From NCBI GenBank assembly GCA_012934845.2, contig WNNJ02000108.1, positions 1 through 64,000 on the forward strand: a stretch of 64,000 nt of DNA. Direction: 5' to 3'. The notes under the pieces were generated by a model. That model searched no databases and had not been told where the DNA came from. It was given only the letters and a program-made list of their open reading frames with translations. Of this stretch, positions 54,456-64,000 are shown one piece after another. Position 1 is the stretch's first letter. Each line of letters starts with the position of its first letter. Both the position numbers and the translations under genes were made by a program. Origin of the DNA: Pomphorhynchus laevis. Taxonomy: Eukaryota > Acanthocephala > Palaeacanthocephala > Echinorhynchida > Pomphorhynchidae.

Positions 54456-55305
54456 TACAGGCTAGTCAATTTATATTTTCAGGATTCGTTTAAAGTTACA
54501 AAAATTAATGATGAGAAGTCAAAAAACGGTATGTAACATGATATAACTCTTAAAATGTAAAACAGCTTATGACAGAATGACATAGAAATGTGGCGCAGTT
54601 TGCCGACTATGTGAGTATTTATATTTATGAAAGACGACATTTCGCAATCACAAAATGTATGGCAAGCGTCGTAATTTTTGTCGAAATACAGCATATCTAA
54701 TGATGCTTATTTCTGATAGTTGTATCCATGCTATTCAAGGTTTGGATGTCGTTCATATATGGTTCGTATTTGATTTACCAGTTACCCCATTTTGCAACAG
54801 ATCGATGGGTGATCTAAATCCAATCATATGGCAAAATAGACTAATTTTGTACAATATATCCATTTTTTAAATTTTTATAAATTTATTTGAACCGAAGGAA
54901 GTGAGTTCTATCCCAAAATTAAAAACTAATAATTTCATATCTAATAATTTCATCATCTAAACGAATTTATATACTGCAGGTAACACGCATTGATTCGAAC
55001 CCCGTAGAAGGAACATTGATCGAAGATGTACCGATGCGATCAATGTTAATTTGATATGCCTGTTCCGTAAAAACTGCAGTTTCGTCCATTGTGATCATAT
55101 TACGCGGTTAAAATATATGCTAGTGAACATCTAATAATTTCATCATCTTCAAGCCTGAATAGAGTCGTAGATCTTCTGAGGGATATAGCGTGTTTTGAAG
55201 AAAGTTGTATATTTAGTGTGTAGTTTTGCGATGCTTTGAATTCAGCATTTACTATATCTAGCTTCGATGATATTGTAAGATCAAATATCGTCTCTATTTA
55301 CAACT
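54456..55305. other. unassigned stretch
   Basis: Short repeats of 'ctaataatttcatcatct' at 54945 and 55130. No coding frame I trust. Confidence 0.35.
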
Positions 55306-55470
55306 GGTTGCAGCAACTACTATTACATATACGATGACAATGACATCCTGATCAGCCGAATTACGTCGTTATTATTATTATTATTTCGACAAACAGACGA
55401 GCAAAGCTCACAGTTGCACTGTTAAAAAAAGAAAAGAAAAAGTAAAGAAAAAAAGACTCACAAACAAAAG

Positions 55471-58418
55471 TCACAAAAGTTTATGTTTGAATGCTGAAAC
55501 CGATCTTGAGTTGACAATTTCTTCACTTAATCGGTTCCACTTACCTACGATTCGGTGTCCAAATTGTACAGTTTTAGAGCGTATAACTCGGCGATGGGCT
55601 AAAGTAAAATTGTGTCCACGCAAAGCCCGACTTTTCCGAACAGTCATCAATTCTCTTAAGACGTGATTTCCCTTGTGTAAAGCTTCCCATGTTGAACACA
55701 TATCTCGCCGAAACCGAAGGTCGCTTATAGAAACCATACCAAGTTTTTTTAGCCTTTCATTATAAGGTAAGGCTTTAACTGAATTTACGAGCTTTGTTGC
55801 CCGGCGCAGCACATTTTCAATTCTACTTTTCTCGTATACTGTTCTTGGGAACGAACATTGTGATGCATAGGTAAGATGACTGATCACAAATGCGTTGGCG
55901 AGTGCTCTAAATGAAACTGGACTCAACACACTAAAAGTTCTACGAATCATCCCAACCATTCGATTTGCTTTCGAGCAAGCCAACTCAGTATTCCAACTAG
56001 TCGAAAAATCATTCGCAACTACTATTCCAAGGTCGCTAAGACGAGTTACTACTTTAATGTTCTGATCCTCAAGATGATAAGTTGGATACACACTATGACT
56101 GCGTGATTGTAAACGCATACAAGCACACTTTGATATATTCAGTGACAGACCATTCATATAAGCCCAGTTGGAAATGCTGTCGATATCCGATTGAACTAGC
56201 ACCGTGTCCGAATCTGACCGGATAGCCTGCCAAATTTTTAGGTCGTCTGCATATAAAAGAGAGTGTGAGTTCAAAATGGAAGGAAGGTCATTAATGAAAA
56301 TACAGAATAACAATGGGCCGAGGACCGAACCCTGCGGAACTCCAACATTGACCGGATAAGGATCAGAAAGAGAACCATTTACAACAACCTGATAGAATCT
56401 GTTAGATAAAAATTCTTTTATCCAGCGAATAATAAGTGGATCAATGTTTAGAGCACGCATTTTCTGAATCAAGATGTCATGTAGAACCATATCAAACGCT
56501 TTTGAAAAATCAAAAAATACTATATCAACATCAAAGCCCTTATCAGCTAACGAACCTTAGCTATTCTGGGCAATCAAGAGATTAGTGATTGTTGAGCGAT
56601 CCCTTCGAAATCCATGTTGATTGTTACACAATAATTTGTTGGATTCTAGATAATCGCTCAGAATGCGGTATATTATCTTTTCCAAAACTCGACAGAATAC
56701 ACACGTTAGACTTATCGGGCGATAATTTTCAACTGAAGATGGATCACCTTTTTTCAAAATGGGCCTTATCAACGAAAGTTTCCAATTCATCGGGACACAA
56801 CCGAAGTACAAGGAGGCGACACAAATCCAATATAGTGGTATGCCGATAACATCAGCGATATTCTTGAGAAATACCGGTGGTAAACGATCAGGACAAATAG
56901 AACCTGACGATTTAAGCCGCTTGAGCTCTAGCACTACATCATTAACAGAAAACATCTGAAGAATGTTTATATTCGATGGACAGTACGAGGCATAGGTGAC
57001 GGAGGAGGATTTACGAACTCCTATGCAAAAATGTTGAGCGAAAGCATTCGCTATGTCATCATATTTAATCAATGTGCAACCATCAGTATCAACAAGTGAA
57101 CCAATGTGTTTATTTTTGTTGTTGAAATTAGCATAATTGAATACGGATTTAGGATTATGAATTGACATTTGAGCAATTTTCTCTTCAAATTGACATTGTT
57201 TGAAGCGTTTAAGAAATGTGAACCGATTTCTGGCCTCTTTATACCTACAGTAATCAATACTATTATTAGAAAACAACTGGAATTTCATTTTTTTAATTTT
57301 AAAGCATTCTTTAACTCTTTGTCAAACCAAGGTTTATGGTGTATACGATTTGCAACGGTTTTACGGGGCGAAAATCGTATGAGTAATTCCTTAAGGGTGG
57401 CTTCTAACTGATAGCATGCCTTATCAACCCCAACATAAAACGGACTGAGCCATGAAATACTTAATAGATTCTGACGCACAAGTTCGAAGTTAGTTTTAAA
57501 ATAATTTAAAGAATTCTGTTGTAATCTACAAGCTGAAGGACGTGTAAAATCTGAGTAGAAATTGAGAACACAGTGATCTGACCTACCCAAAGGATCGGAG
57601 TGCGTAACTTTGTGTATAATGTATTTATTCGATGTTAGACAAATATCAAGTAGCGATTGATTTTCTTGGGAAAATCGGGTAAATTTTGAAACATGTTGGG
57701 TAAGGTTTAGCGAGTTAATCATATCAAGAAATAATGATGTGGACGGACTACACACAGAATATGTGTAGGTGTTCCAATCTACTGTCGCTAAGTTGAAATC
57801 ACCAACTATAAAAAGATTTGGTTTGGAACCAAACTCTAGAATGTAATCGATCAAGCAACAAACATCTGAAGTGGGATTGCGATAGATTAAGCCTAAATTC
57901 ACTGAACTAAGGGTAGGAAGAGACACACTACCCCACAATGACTCGATTCCATCGGACGCTCGTACATCTAGCAATTTAAACACTAAACTATTATGCACAT
58001 AGATAATCACTCCACCACCCTTGCAGATAGATCTGTCAACTCGATAAGATGTATAATTTTCAATCCAGATCTCAGCATCAGTAATTCTATCATGAAGCCA
58101 TGTTTCAGTAATAGCAACTAATAGCGGATGCGAATTCTCAATGCGGAGTTTTAATTCGTCAATTTTTGGAAGAAGACTACGGGCGTTCGTATATAATAAC
58201 AAACATTCTAAGCTTAAGGGTAGAGTCTGCTGAGCCAACGATATCGGTATGTATGACTGATAATCCTCGCTACGTCGCTCAAGAGCCGACCACAATGGGG
58301 AGGAGTAATGGACAATATTTCTTAAACATTTATTATCCACATATGAAATATTTGAAATTACCAATGACTTATGAGCGGCGGAGGAAGGATTGAATGATCT
58401 ACCTGTAGAGGCATCCAA
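55471..58418 (-). pseudogene. CR1 ORF2: endonuclease and RT, two frameshifts
   Basis: 58418-57285 is the AP endonuclease: LLYTNARSLLPKIDEL, ITETWLHD, LIYRNPTSD, VGDFNLATVDW and GRSDHCVLNF. 57288-56557 is the RT start: IRPILKKGDPSSVENYRPIS and QHGFRRDRSTITNLL. Then DFSKAFDMVLHDI, GVPQGSVLGPLLF and LLYADDLKIW in 56490-55471, ending in the CR1-type C-terminal part. The frame shifts at an A-run near 57287 and again near 56560. All catalytic motifs are kept. RT motifs are typical of the CR1 clade proper, different from the L2-like element at 50 kb. Confidence 0.88.
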
Positions 58419-59575
58419 TGTATTTGAGTCTTCCTCCGCACAACCTGAAAATTTCGAATTGTCAAGTTTGACTCACCAGCTTCAATACGAGACTTCAAAC
58501 ATTGTTTAGCTTCACGTAGATGCTTACGTTCATTCACGTCGAGATCTTTTAACAATCTTGCAGACGAACCTTGGAGACGATAAGAGTTCCTAAAGATGGT
58601 CTTAACGGCTTTTGGATCTGTCAGAATGGCTTTTAGCAGTCTAGAACGATCGTTAATTTTCCTCCCTATGCGGAATAAAGCAACTATTTTAATACTAGAT
58701 AATATCTCTTCTGGGAATTGTGCCAAAACGATCGTGAGAATATTACGTACCCTCGACAAATCTTCATTTAGTCGGTTTTGGATATTGACAGAGCTTGATT
58801 CCGACACATTTGCGAAAATAATAGAACGCAAAGGATCATTCTGTTTACGCAGTTGTGAGAAAGTAGACATTTGCTGCACCGGATAACTCGCTCTAGAGGC
58901 ATTCATTGATTGAGATGATATGAGATGAGCTTCCTTAATGTGCTCGTTTACGCACTCTTTATGTAGAACCACACTGTCATTACTAGTAGCTGAGTTCTGT
59001 ATATCATCATTGCCTGTGTGAGTGTTGACAGTCAGCGTTCGTTCATTTTCTGTTTGACGAACAGTATACGATTTTGAGTGACCTCTCTTCCAGATACGAA
59101 CAGGAGTGAAACCCGTAACTGACGATGTAGTCTTGCTAACTGCATGTGGGTATCGATGTGCATTTGGATCAATATCTGCATTATTGAAGGATTTATTCGA
59201 AGTTATAGAATTCACCTCACCCACCACCTCAGGTAACTTATGCTGTATTTTTCGTTGTAAATTTACCTCAGATGCACTAGAGAGAATACTATTCTGTAGC
59301 ATAGTTACGATCTCCTTAAGCTCTGACACCATTTTAATATTATTTTGTAATTTTTCCTCAAGAATAGTGTTCCATTCACAATTACGAGCCGCACACACAC
59401 CACAACAAAATTTACCGGATTGAACTACTTTAATATCATCCGCTTTAACATTAATTTTAGACCATATGTTACAATTCACAGAGCAACATGCCACCTCTAT
59501 CTCTACATATTGGTCCTTAACAGGACTTGCGAAACATTGGCTTTTAACTTTCTTCTTACACTTTTTCCCCACCAT
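58358..59575 (-). CDS. CR1 ORF1, intact
   Basis: 405 aa. Residues 1-65: basic start MVGKKCKKKVK, YVEIEVACCSVNCNIW and GKFCCGVC, the N-terminal module shared with the ORF1s at 48697 and 48005. Residues 68-110 form a coiled-coil-like helix (ILEEKLQNNIKMVSELKEIV). A polar linker follows. Residues about 255-385 are RRM/CTD-like (SIIFANVSESSSV, VALFRIGRKINDRSRLLKAI, RLLKDLDVNERKHLREAK). Expected role: nucleic-acid-binding chaperone of the element RNP. Its end overlaps ORF2 by 61 bp. Confidence 0.8.
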   Translation of the reverse strand: MVGKKCKKKVKSQCFASPVKDQYVEIEVACCSVNCNIWSKINVKADDIKVVQSGKFCCGVCAARNCEWNTILEEKLQNNIKMVSELKEIVTMLQNSILSSASEVNLQRKIQHKLPEVVGEVNSITSNKSFNNADIDPNAHRYPHAVSKTTSSVTGFTPVRIWKRGHSKSYTVRQTENERTLTVNTHTGNDDIQNSATSNDSVVLHKECVNEHIKEAHLISSQSMNASRASYPVQQMSTFSQLRKQNDPLRSIIFANVSESSSVNIQNRLNEDLSRVRNILTIVLAQFPEEILSSIKIVALFRIGRKINDRSRLLKAILTDPKAVKTIFRNSYRLQGSSARLLKDLDVNERKHLREAKQCLKSRIEAGESNLTIRNFQVVRRKTQIHWMPLQVDHSILPPPLISHW

Positions 59576-59627
59576 ATATATCCAATTTGATATTGTCAGT
59601 TTAACTTCAGTGATGGTTTAACTTCGG

Positions 59628-59750
59628 ATGCCGTCGATGGTTGTCGATAATTGTCAAGCGGATGGTTGTCGATGGTTGTCGATGGTTGTCGTTAGTTGTC
59701 GTCGAAGGTTGTCGTTGGTTGTCGTCGAAGATTGTAGTTTGATTGTTTTA
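59628..59750 (-). repeat. 'ggttgtcg' repeats in CR1 5' UTR
   Basis: Irregular tandem GGTTGTCGATGGTTGTCG-type units on the plus strand, within the 5' UTR of the CR1. Confidence 0.8.
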
Positions 59751-59772
59751 CAATCTTGGTGGACAAGATTTT

Positions 59773-59829
59773 CCGCTCGCTTCGCTCGCGGAACTGAAAT
59801 CTGGAACTGAAATCTGGAACTGAAATCTG
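59773..59829 (-). repeat. CR1 5' end: GC-rich motif and three 13-mers
   Basis: In element sense: three CAGATTTCAGTTC units, then CGCGAGCGAAGCGAGCGG. The L2-like LINE has the same design (12 units ending CAGTTC, then CGCTCGCTACGCTCGCGG). Confidence 0.85.
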
Positions 59830-59905
59830 GAATGTATGTTATTATATCTCAAACTTTTTTTTAAGTTATATCTTCGTGGATATCACAAGCGCCATAAACT
59901 TTAGT

Positions 59906-61335
59906 CTTGTAATAAATAATAATAATAACATACGACATCTGATCGCCTTTCGATTATTCATTCCCATATAATTACCTTCAACTCATTGTACTTCGTTTTA
60001 GTCTACATTTTTCTTTTTGGCATTTCCCCATTTATATTTCTCGGCATAAACTTGTCGTTGAAAAAGGTAAGGTTTTTTATTTTCTGATTCCGAAATTGTC
60101 TTTATTGTATTAGACTGAATAGTTCTTTCTATTCGAAAACATTAATTTATGGGTACAGCAAGGACATTTTTGGGCTTTTATTACAACAAGGTCATTTATA
60201 ACAAAGCCATTCATTTTTTACTTAATCTTATTTTCGGGGTGGGTCTTATAAATCCATGGTAAGTCGCCGAAAATGCATTAAAAGTTATATCAGGCTAGGT
60301 ATTATATTCATGGAAACACTGCGTATTCCTTCAATTCATTATCTCTTAACTTGTATATTATGGGAAAATGTTACACAAAGGACATTTACAAGTATAATCT
60401 TCTTCTTAAAAGATTAAAGGCAAAGTTCACAATGTGGCAAGATAGTAAAATATCAATTTTAATGATTGCTGAAATAACACATTATACACTTTAAAATAAA
60501 ACACTGTTGATCTACTTATTTGGGACTTGAAACAATTTGATATACTCCAATTTGATATAATTTGGAAAATCAATTTTCTAAATTCTACCAAAATACTAAA
60601 ATGATCAACCTTCTTTATATATTTCTTTATGATAACAATAGGAAGAATATTTACCTAATTCGGTTTAATTATTAAAGCATAAATTTTTAAAAAGACAAAT
60701 TTTAAATATATAAACCATATTTTGCCGATACCTGGCACTTTAAACATATGCATATTTATAGTCTCACGCATTTGTGATAGCGTTAAGATCGTGTTGTGAT
60801 AATATTTAAGTTCGTCATTAATACATTTTTTATCAAACAAAAAAATAATTAAAATTAAATTAAGAATGAAAATCAAAAATGCCCAAACCGTCTACTTCTT
60901 TATTTTAAAGAATTTATTGTGATTACTTTGTTTAATATAAATATATTAATATGACATATTATAATGACGATAAGAGCTCTTCAAAATAACTGATGTGTGA
61001 TTAGGTTTCAGCCCTGCCCTATGACTCAAGCTGTGTGGTTAAAAACTATCCCAATGCATATATATCAGTCGTATTTTAAAGGAATTACTGTGTATTCATC
61101 AGGTTTCGGACTTTGTGATTTTAACTTAAACACATGTTCATAAAAGTTATAATTCGTAAAATGTTTCATCTAATAGTTCGAATGTACTTTGAAAATTTAT
61201 GTTGTATTTTTTAAATTCAGATTTAATTGAATAATAAGAAACACATATTATTTTATATTGTAATTACTTAGTTTCTATCATTTAAAAATAGTTAAGGATA
61301 TAAGGATATTTTGCTTAAAGCGCTTTAGTGATGTT
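59906..61335. other. AT-rich intergenic stretch
   Basis: No coding frame, repeat or RNA recognised. The minus ORF at 60876-60655 is AT noise. Confidence 0.4.
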
Positions 61336-61345
61336 TGATATTTGA

Positions 61346-61377
61346 TGTGTAGTGATGACGCAAGCCATCACTACACA
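61346..61377. repeat. 12-bp hairpin at RTE 5' border
   Basis: TGTGTAGTGATG pairs with CATCACTACACA, loop ACGCAAGC. Composition switches from AT-rich to balanced here, so it marks or lies near the 5' end of the RTE. Confidence 0.7.
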
Positions 61378-61523
61378 AAGTGTTTGATGGTGGTGCGGTC
61401 CGTTCCTCCTCGTGGTGCCACTGGATAACGCTTACTCTCTGTGAGCGTGAACCAAACGCGGACCTTACCGACGACAGGCATGCGGCAGCCGGTCGGGAAA
61501 ACAATTGTCGCAACCATCAAACC

Positions 61524-64000
61524 ATGATAAAGTTTAATCAAAATGACCCCGCCAATACTAAGGCGTCCTCTGTAGACGACGCGTTCAGGAGGTGCCATCC
61601 GGCCTGTTCGAAAAATTCACGAGGATGTGCGATCAGACAAGACCCGGTCTGTTCGGCAAATAAGCGAGGGTTCACGACGGAAGGACGACGCCGAGACGCA
61701 AGTGATCTGGCCCAATCATACGTACGAGTTGCAACGCTCAACGTAGGAACACTGACGGGTAAATCTCGAGAAATTGCAGCTGACCTAAAGAGGAGAAAGA
61801 TTGACATTCTTGCAATACAAGAGACTAAATGGAAGGGCGGAAAAGCCAAGGAAATTGGAGACGGATACAAACTGTATTATATGGGAACTGAGACAGCACG
61901 AAACGGAGTAGCCATTGTCGTAGCAGAGAGACTCAGAGACCAAGTGTGCGAAGTGACGCGATACACTGGGAGGTTGATGAAGATTAAGCTGGCATTATGC
62001 GAAACGACCGTACACTACTTCTCTGTGTACGCTCCTCAAACAGGATGCACAGATAAAGAGAAGCTGGACTTCTGGGAAATGCTAGATGAAAAGATGGCAG
62101 AAGTCCCCGAAGAAGACTATGTGATCATAGCCGGTGATATGAATGCCCATGTTGGACAGACGGATGAGAGTGAATGTCACGGTGGATATGGCATAGGTGA
62201 GAAGAACGCAGAAGGGGAACAACTACTGGAGCTTGCAACTACGCACAACCTCACCATCACCAACACCAACTTCACAAAAAGGCCGAGCCACCTGTACACA
62301 TATTACCATGGAACGGGCTCACAAATCAGGAAGTCGCAAATTGATTTTGTCCTGGTGAGGCGAAAACACAAGAAGACGGTGCTAGACACAAAGGTCATTC
62401 CATCAGAGACCACAGCGACTCAACATAAGCCACTGATATGTGACCTGAAAATTGAAGTCCCCCGTAAACCGAGGCCAGAACAAACAAAGACGAGCCGAAT
62501 CAAGTGGTGGAAACTGAGGGAAGAAGACACAGTTGGAACAAAGGCAAAGCTGGCCCGGATAAGACTACCTAGCATACATGGAGTACAGGACACCTGGACC
62601 GCGTTGCGCTGCACGATCCACCTAGCTGCAAAGCACATACTCGGATCCACCAAGCCATGTCAAAAATACATCGACAAAGAAACTTGGTTTTGGACAGAAG
62701 AGGTCAAAGACGCAGTGAAGGCAAAGAAAAATTCATACAAGGCTCTCCGGATAGCACAAACACAGGAGAACAAAGATGAATATCACCGAGCGAAAAAGAA
62801 AGCAAGGAAACAAGTGGCTATTGCTAGGAGTAACCACCTAGATAACCTCTACCAAAAGCTCGACACTCGAGAAGGAGAAAAAGGCGTGTACCGACTAGCC
62901 CGTTCAAGACGGAAGAAGGCAGCAGACATCGAGAAGTTCCATGGTATCAGCAATGAGCAGGGAAAACTCATTATACACCCACAAGACGTGCTGGAGAGAT
63001 GGAGAAGATATTTTAAAGCCATCTTTACAGAAGAGTTTGAACATCCACCAATACCAGAGGGGACTCCAAATCACACACAAGTCGATCCACTCAATGGTGC
63101 AGAGGTCAGAGAGGCAATGATGAAGATGAAGCCGGGTAAAGCCAACGGACCCGATGATTTAGCGGTGGACTTCTGGAGAATCAATCCGGATGAGTGGACA
63201 CCATGGCTAACTAATTTTCTCCAGAAGATTGTTGACGCAAAAGAGGTGCCAGAAGACTGGAGTCGAAGCATAACTATCCCAATCTGGAAGCAGAAAGGAA
63301 GCCCAGCAGATTGTGAAAACTACCGCCCAATTCGTCTTCTCAGTCACACCATGAAAATCTTCGAGAGAGTGCTCGACAAGAGAATCCGTGACTCCGTCAA
63401 ACTAAGTGTCAACCAGGCAGGCTTTGTGCGCAACTGTGGAGCCATCGATGCAATACACTCAGCCAGACTACTCCTTGAAAAGCACAGAGAGAAGAAGCAG
63501 CCCCTCCATGTAGCTTTTCTGGACCTTGAGAAAGCGTTCGACAGAGTACCTCATAAGCTTATATGGTACGCTTTGAGACGCAGAAAAGTACCGGAGGAAT
63601 TGATCGAATGGGTGAAGATGTTGTACAAAGGAACGACGAGCAATGTGCTAACAGCAGCGGGAAAATCCAGAGAATTTCCAATCTCAGTCGGTGTGCACCA
63701 AGGATCTGCACTCTCCCCATTACTATTCATCATAGTTATGGACGTGATTACGAAAGACCTTCTAAGACAAGCACCATGGACCATCCTGTATGCCGACGAT
63801 GTTATGCTGGTATCTAAAGACAAACATGACCTCGAGCAACAAGTTCAGCAATGGCACGATCGCCTGGCACAGTTTGGGTTGAAACTGAACACAGCCAAAA
63901 CAGAGTACATGACGACGAACCAGAACGAAGATGTAAGCATATCAGTTAATGGCGTGCTTCTGCCAAAGACAACTGCGTTCAAATATCTGGGATCAGTCAT
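61524..64000 (+). CDS. RTE-clade LINE ORF: endonuclease and RT (partial)
   Basis: One open frame of about 825 codons to the window end. ATG at 61524 is the first in frame seen; the conserved part starts at about 61722 (VRVATLNVGTLTGKSREIA). Endonuclease: ILAIQETKWKGG, VYAPQTG, IIAGDMNAHVG and SQIDFVLVRR. RT: PGKANGPDDLAVDFW, NYRPIRLLSHTMKIFERVL, FLDLEKAFDRVPH (motif A), GVHQGSALSPLLF, and LYADDVMLVSKD with YADD. These are RTE/BovB-type motifs; the endonuclease-RT spacing is usual. The 3' end lies outside. No stop or frameshift in the visible part, suggesting a young copy. Confidence 0.92.
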   Translation, partial: MIKFNQNDPANTKASSVDDAFRRCHPACSKNSRGCAIRQDPVCSANKRGFTTEGRRRDASDLAQSYVRVATLNVGTLTGKSREIAADLKRRKIDILAIQETKWKGGKAKEIGDGYKLYYMGTETARNGVAIVVAERLRDQVCEVTRYTGRLMKIKLALCETTVHYFSVYAPQTGCTDKEKLDFWEMLDEKMAEVPEEDYVIIAGDMNAHVGQTDESECHGGYGIGEKNAEGEQLLELATTHNLTITNTNFTKRPSHLYTYYHGTGSQIRKSQIDFVLVRRKHKKTVLDTKVIPSETTATQHKPLICDLKIEVPRKPRPEQTKTSRIKWWKLREEDTVGTKAKLARIRLPSIHGVQDTWTALRCTIHLAAKHILGSTKPCQKYIDKETWFWTEEVKDAVKAKKNSYKALRIAQTQENKDEYHRAKKKARKQVAIARSNHLDNLYQKLDTREGEKGVYRLARSRRKKAADIEKFHGISNEQGKLIIHPQDVLERWRRYFKAIFTEEFEHPPIPEGTPNHTQVDPLNGAEVREAMMKMKPGKANGPDDLAVDFWRINPDEWTPWLTNFLQKIVDAKEVPEDWSRSITIPIWKQKGSPADCENYRPIRLLSHTMKIFERVLDKRIRDSVKLSVNQAGFVRNCGAIDAIHSARLLLEKHREKKQPLHVAFLDLEKAFDRVPHKLIWYALRRRKVPEELIEWVKMLYKGTTSNVLTAAGKSREFPISVGVHQGSALSPLLFIIVMDVITKDLLRQAPWTILYADDVMLVSKDKHDLEQQVQQWHDRLAQFGLKLNTAKTEYMTTNQNEDVSISVNGVLLPKTTAFKYLGSV

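Larger units (their letters stand above)
55373..59864 (-). mobile_element. near-complete CR1-clade LINE
   Basis: On the minus strand: 5' UTR (59864-59576) with three 13-bp repeats and GC-rich text, intact ORF1 (59575-58358), ORF2 in three frames (58418-55471) and a 3' tail of (aat)n. GTTAT on both sides (55368-55372, 59865-59869) is a probable 5-bp target duplication. The empty site is preserved at 54353-54455. Confidence 0.88.

Overview
The window is metazoan nuclear DNA. It is AT-rich and intron-bearing, most of it is retroelements, and one split gene encodes a membrane-anchored collagen. I cannot fix the phylum. Full-length CR1/L2-type LINEs, RTE and Penelope-like elements (PLEs) with a GIY-YIG domain, together with a collagen gene of short GXY exons in long AT-rich introns, point to an invertebrate.

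Layout. 0-7.3 kb: two PLEs (one per strand), a Ty3/gypsy fossil fragment, a hairpin repeat family and a LINE with a zinc-knuckle ORF1. 8.0-12.65 kb: a candidate two-exon gene for a small membrane protein (+), whose intron is AT-rich and full of short duplications. 13-20.7 kb: PLE reverse-transcriptase fragments, one duplicated in frame, two worn LINE remains and duplicated repeats. 21.2-33.6 kb: seven minus-strand exons of a type II membrane collagen, probably of the colmedin/gliomedin kind. 29.6-41.3 kb: three tandem arrays of about 290-320 bp monomers, each monomer carrying a hammerhead ribozyme on the minus strand. 38.5-40.4 kb: a pogo-like DNA transposon inserted cleanly into the third array; its transposase is fused to an OTU-like domain that lacks the catalytic Cys and His. 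41.3-46.2 kb: LTR-element fossils. 46.8-60 kb: a possible broken host gene, a near-complete L2/CR1-type LINE, several 5'-truncated relatives and a near-complete CR1 on the other strand. 61.4-64 kb: an RTE-type LINE, open to the window end.

The most interesting system is the hammerhead arrays. They resemble retrozymes, non-autonomous elements that spread through self-cleaved circular RNA. There are ten or more monomers, two with every core nucleotide intact. Stem I shows compensatory base-pair changes between arrays, and the order of parts is type III (stem I closed, stem III open). All copies lie on the coding strand of the collagen gene; one array is inside its intron and one is just upstream of its first coding exon. 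PLEs, the usual suspects for moving such RNAs in animals, are in the same window.

Other points worth following are the pogo-OTU fusion; a 5' tandem-repeat module shared by two different LINE lineages; a LINE 3' stem-loop with a compensatory change between copies; and two insertions whose empty target sites survive elsewhere in the window.
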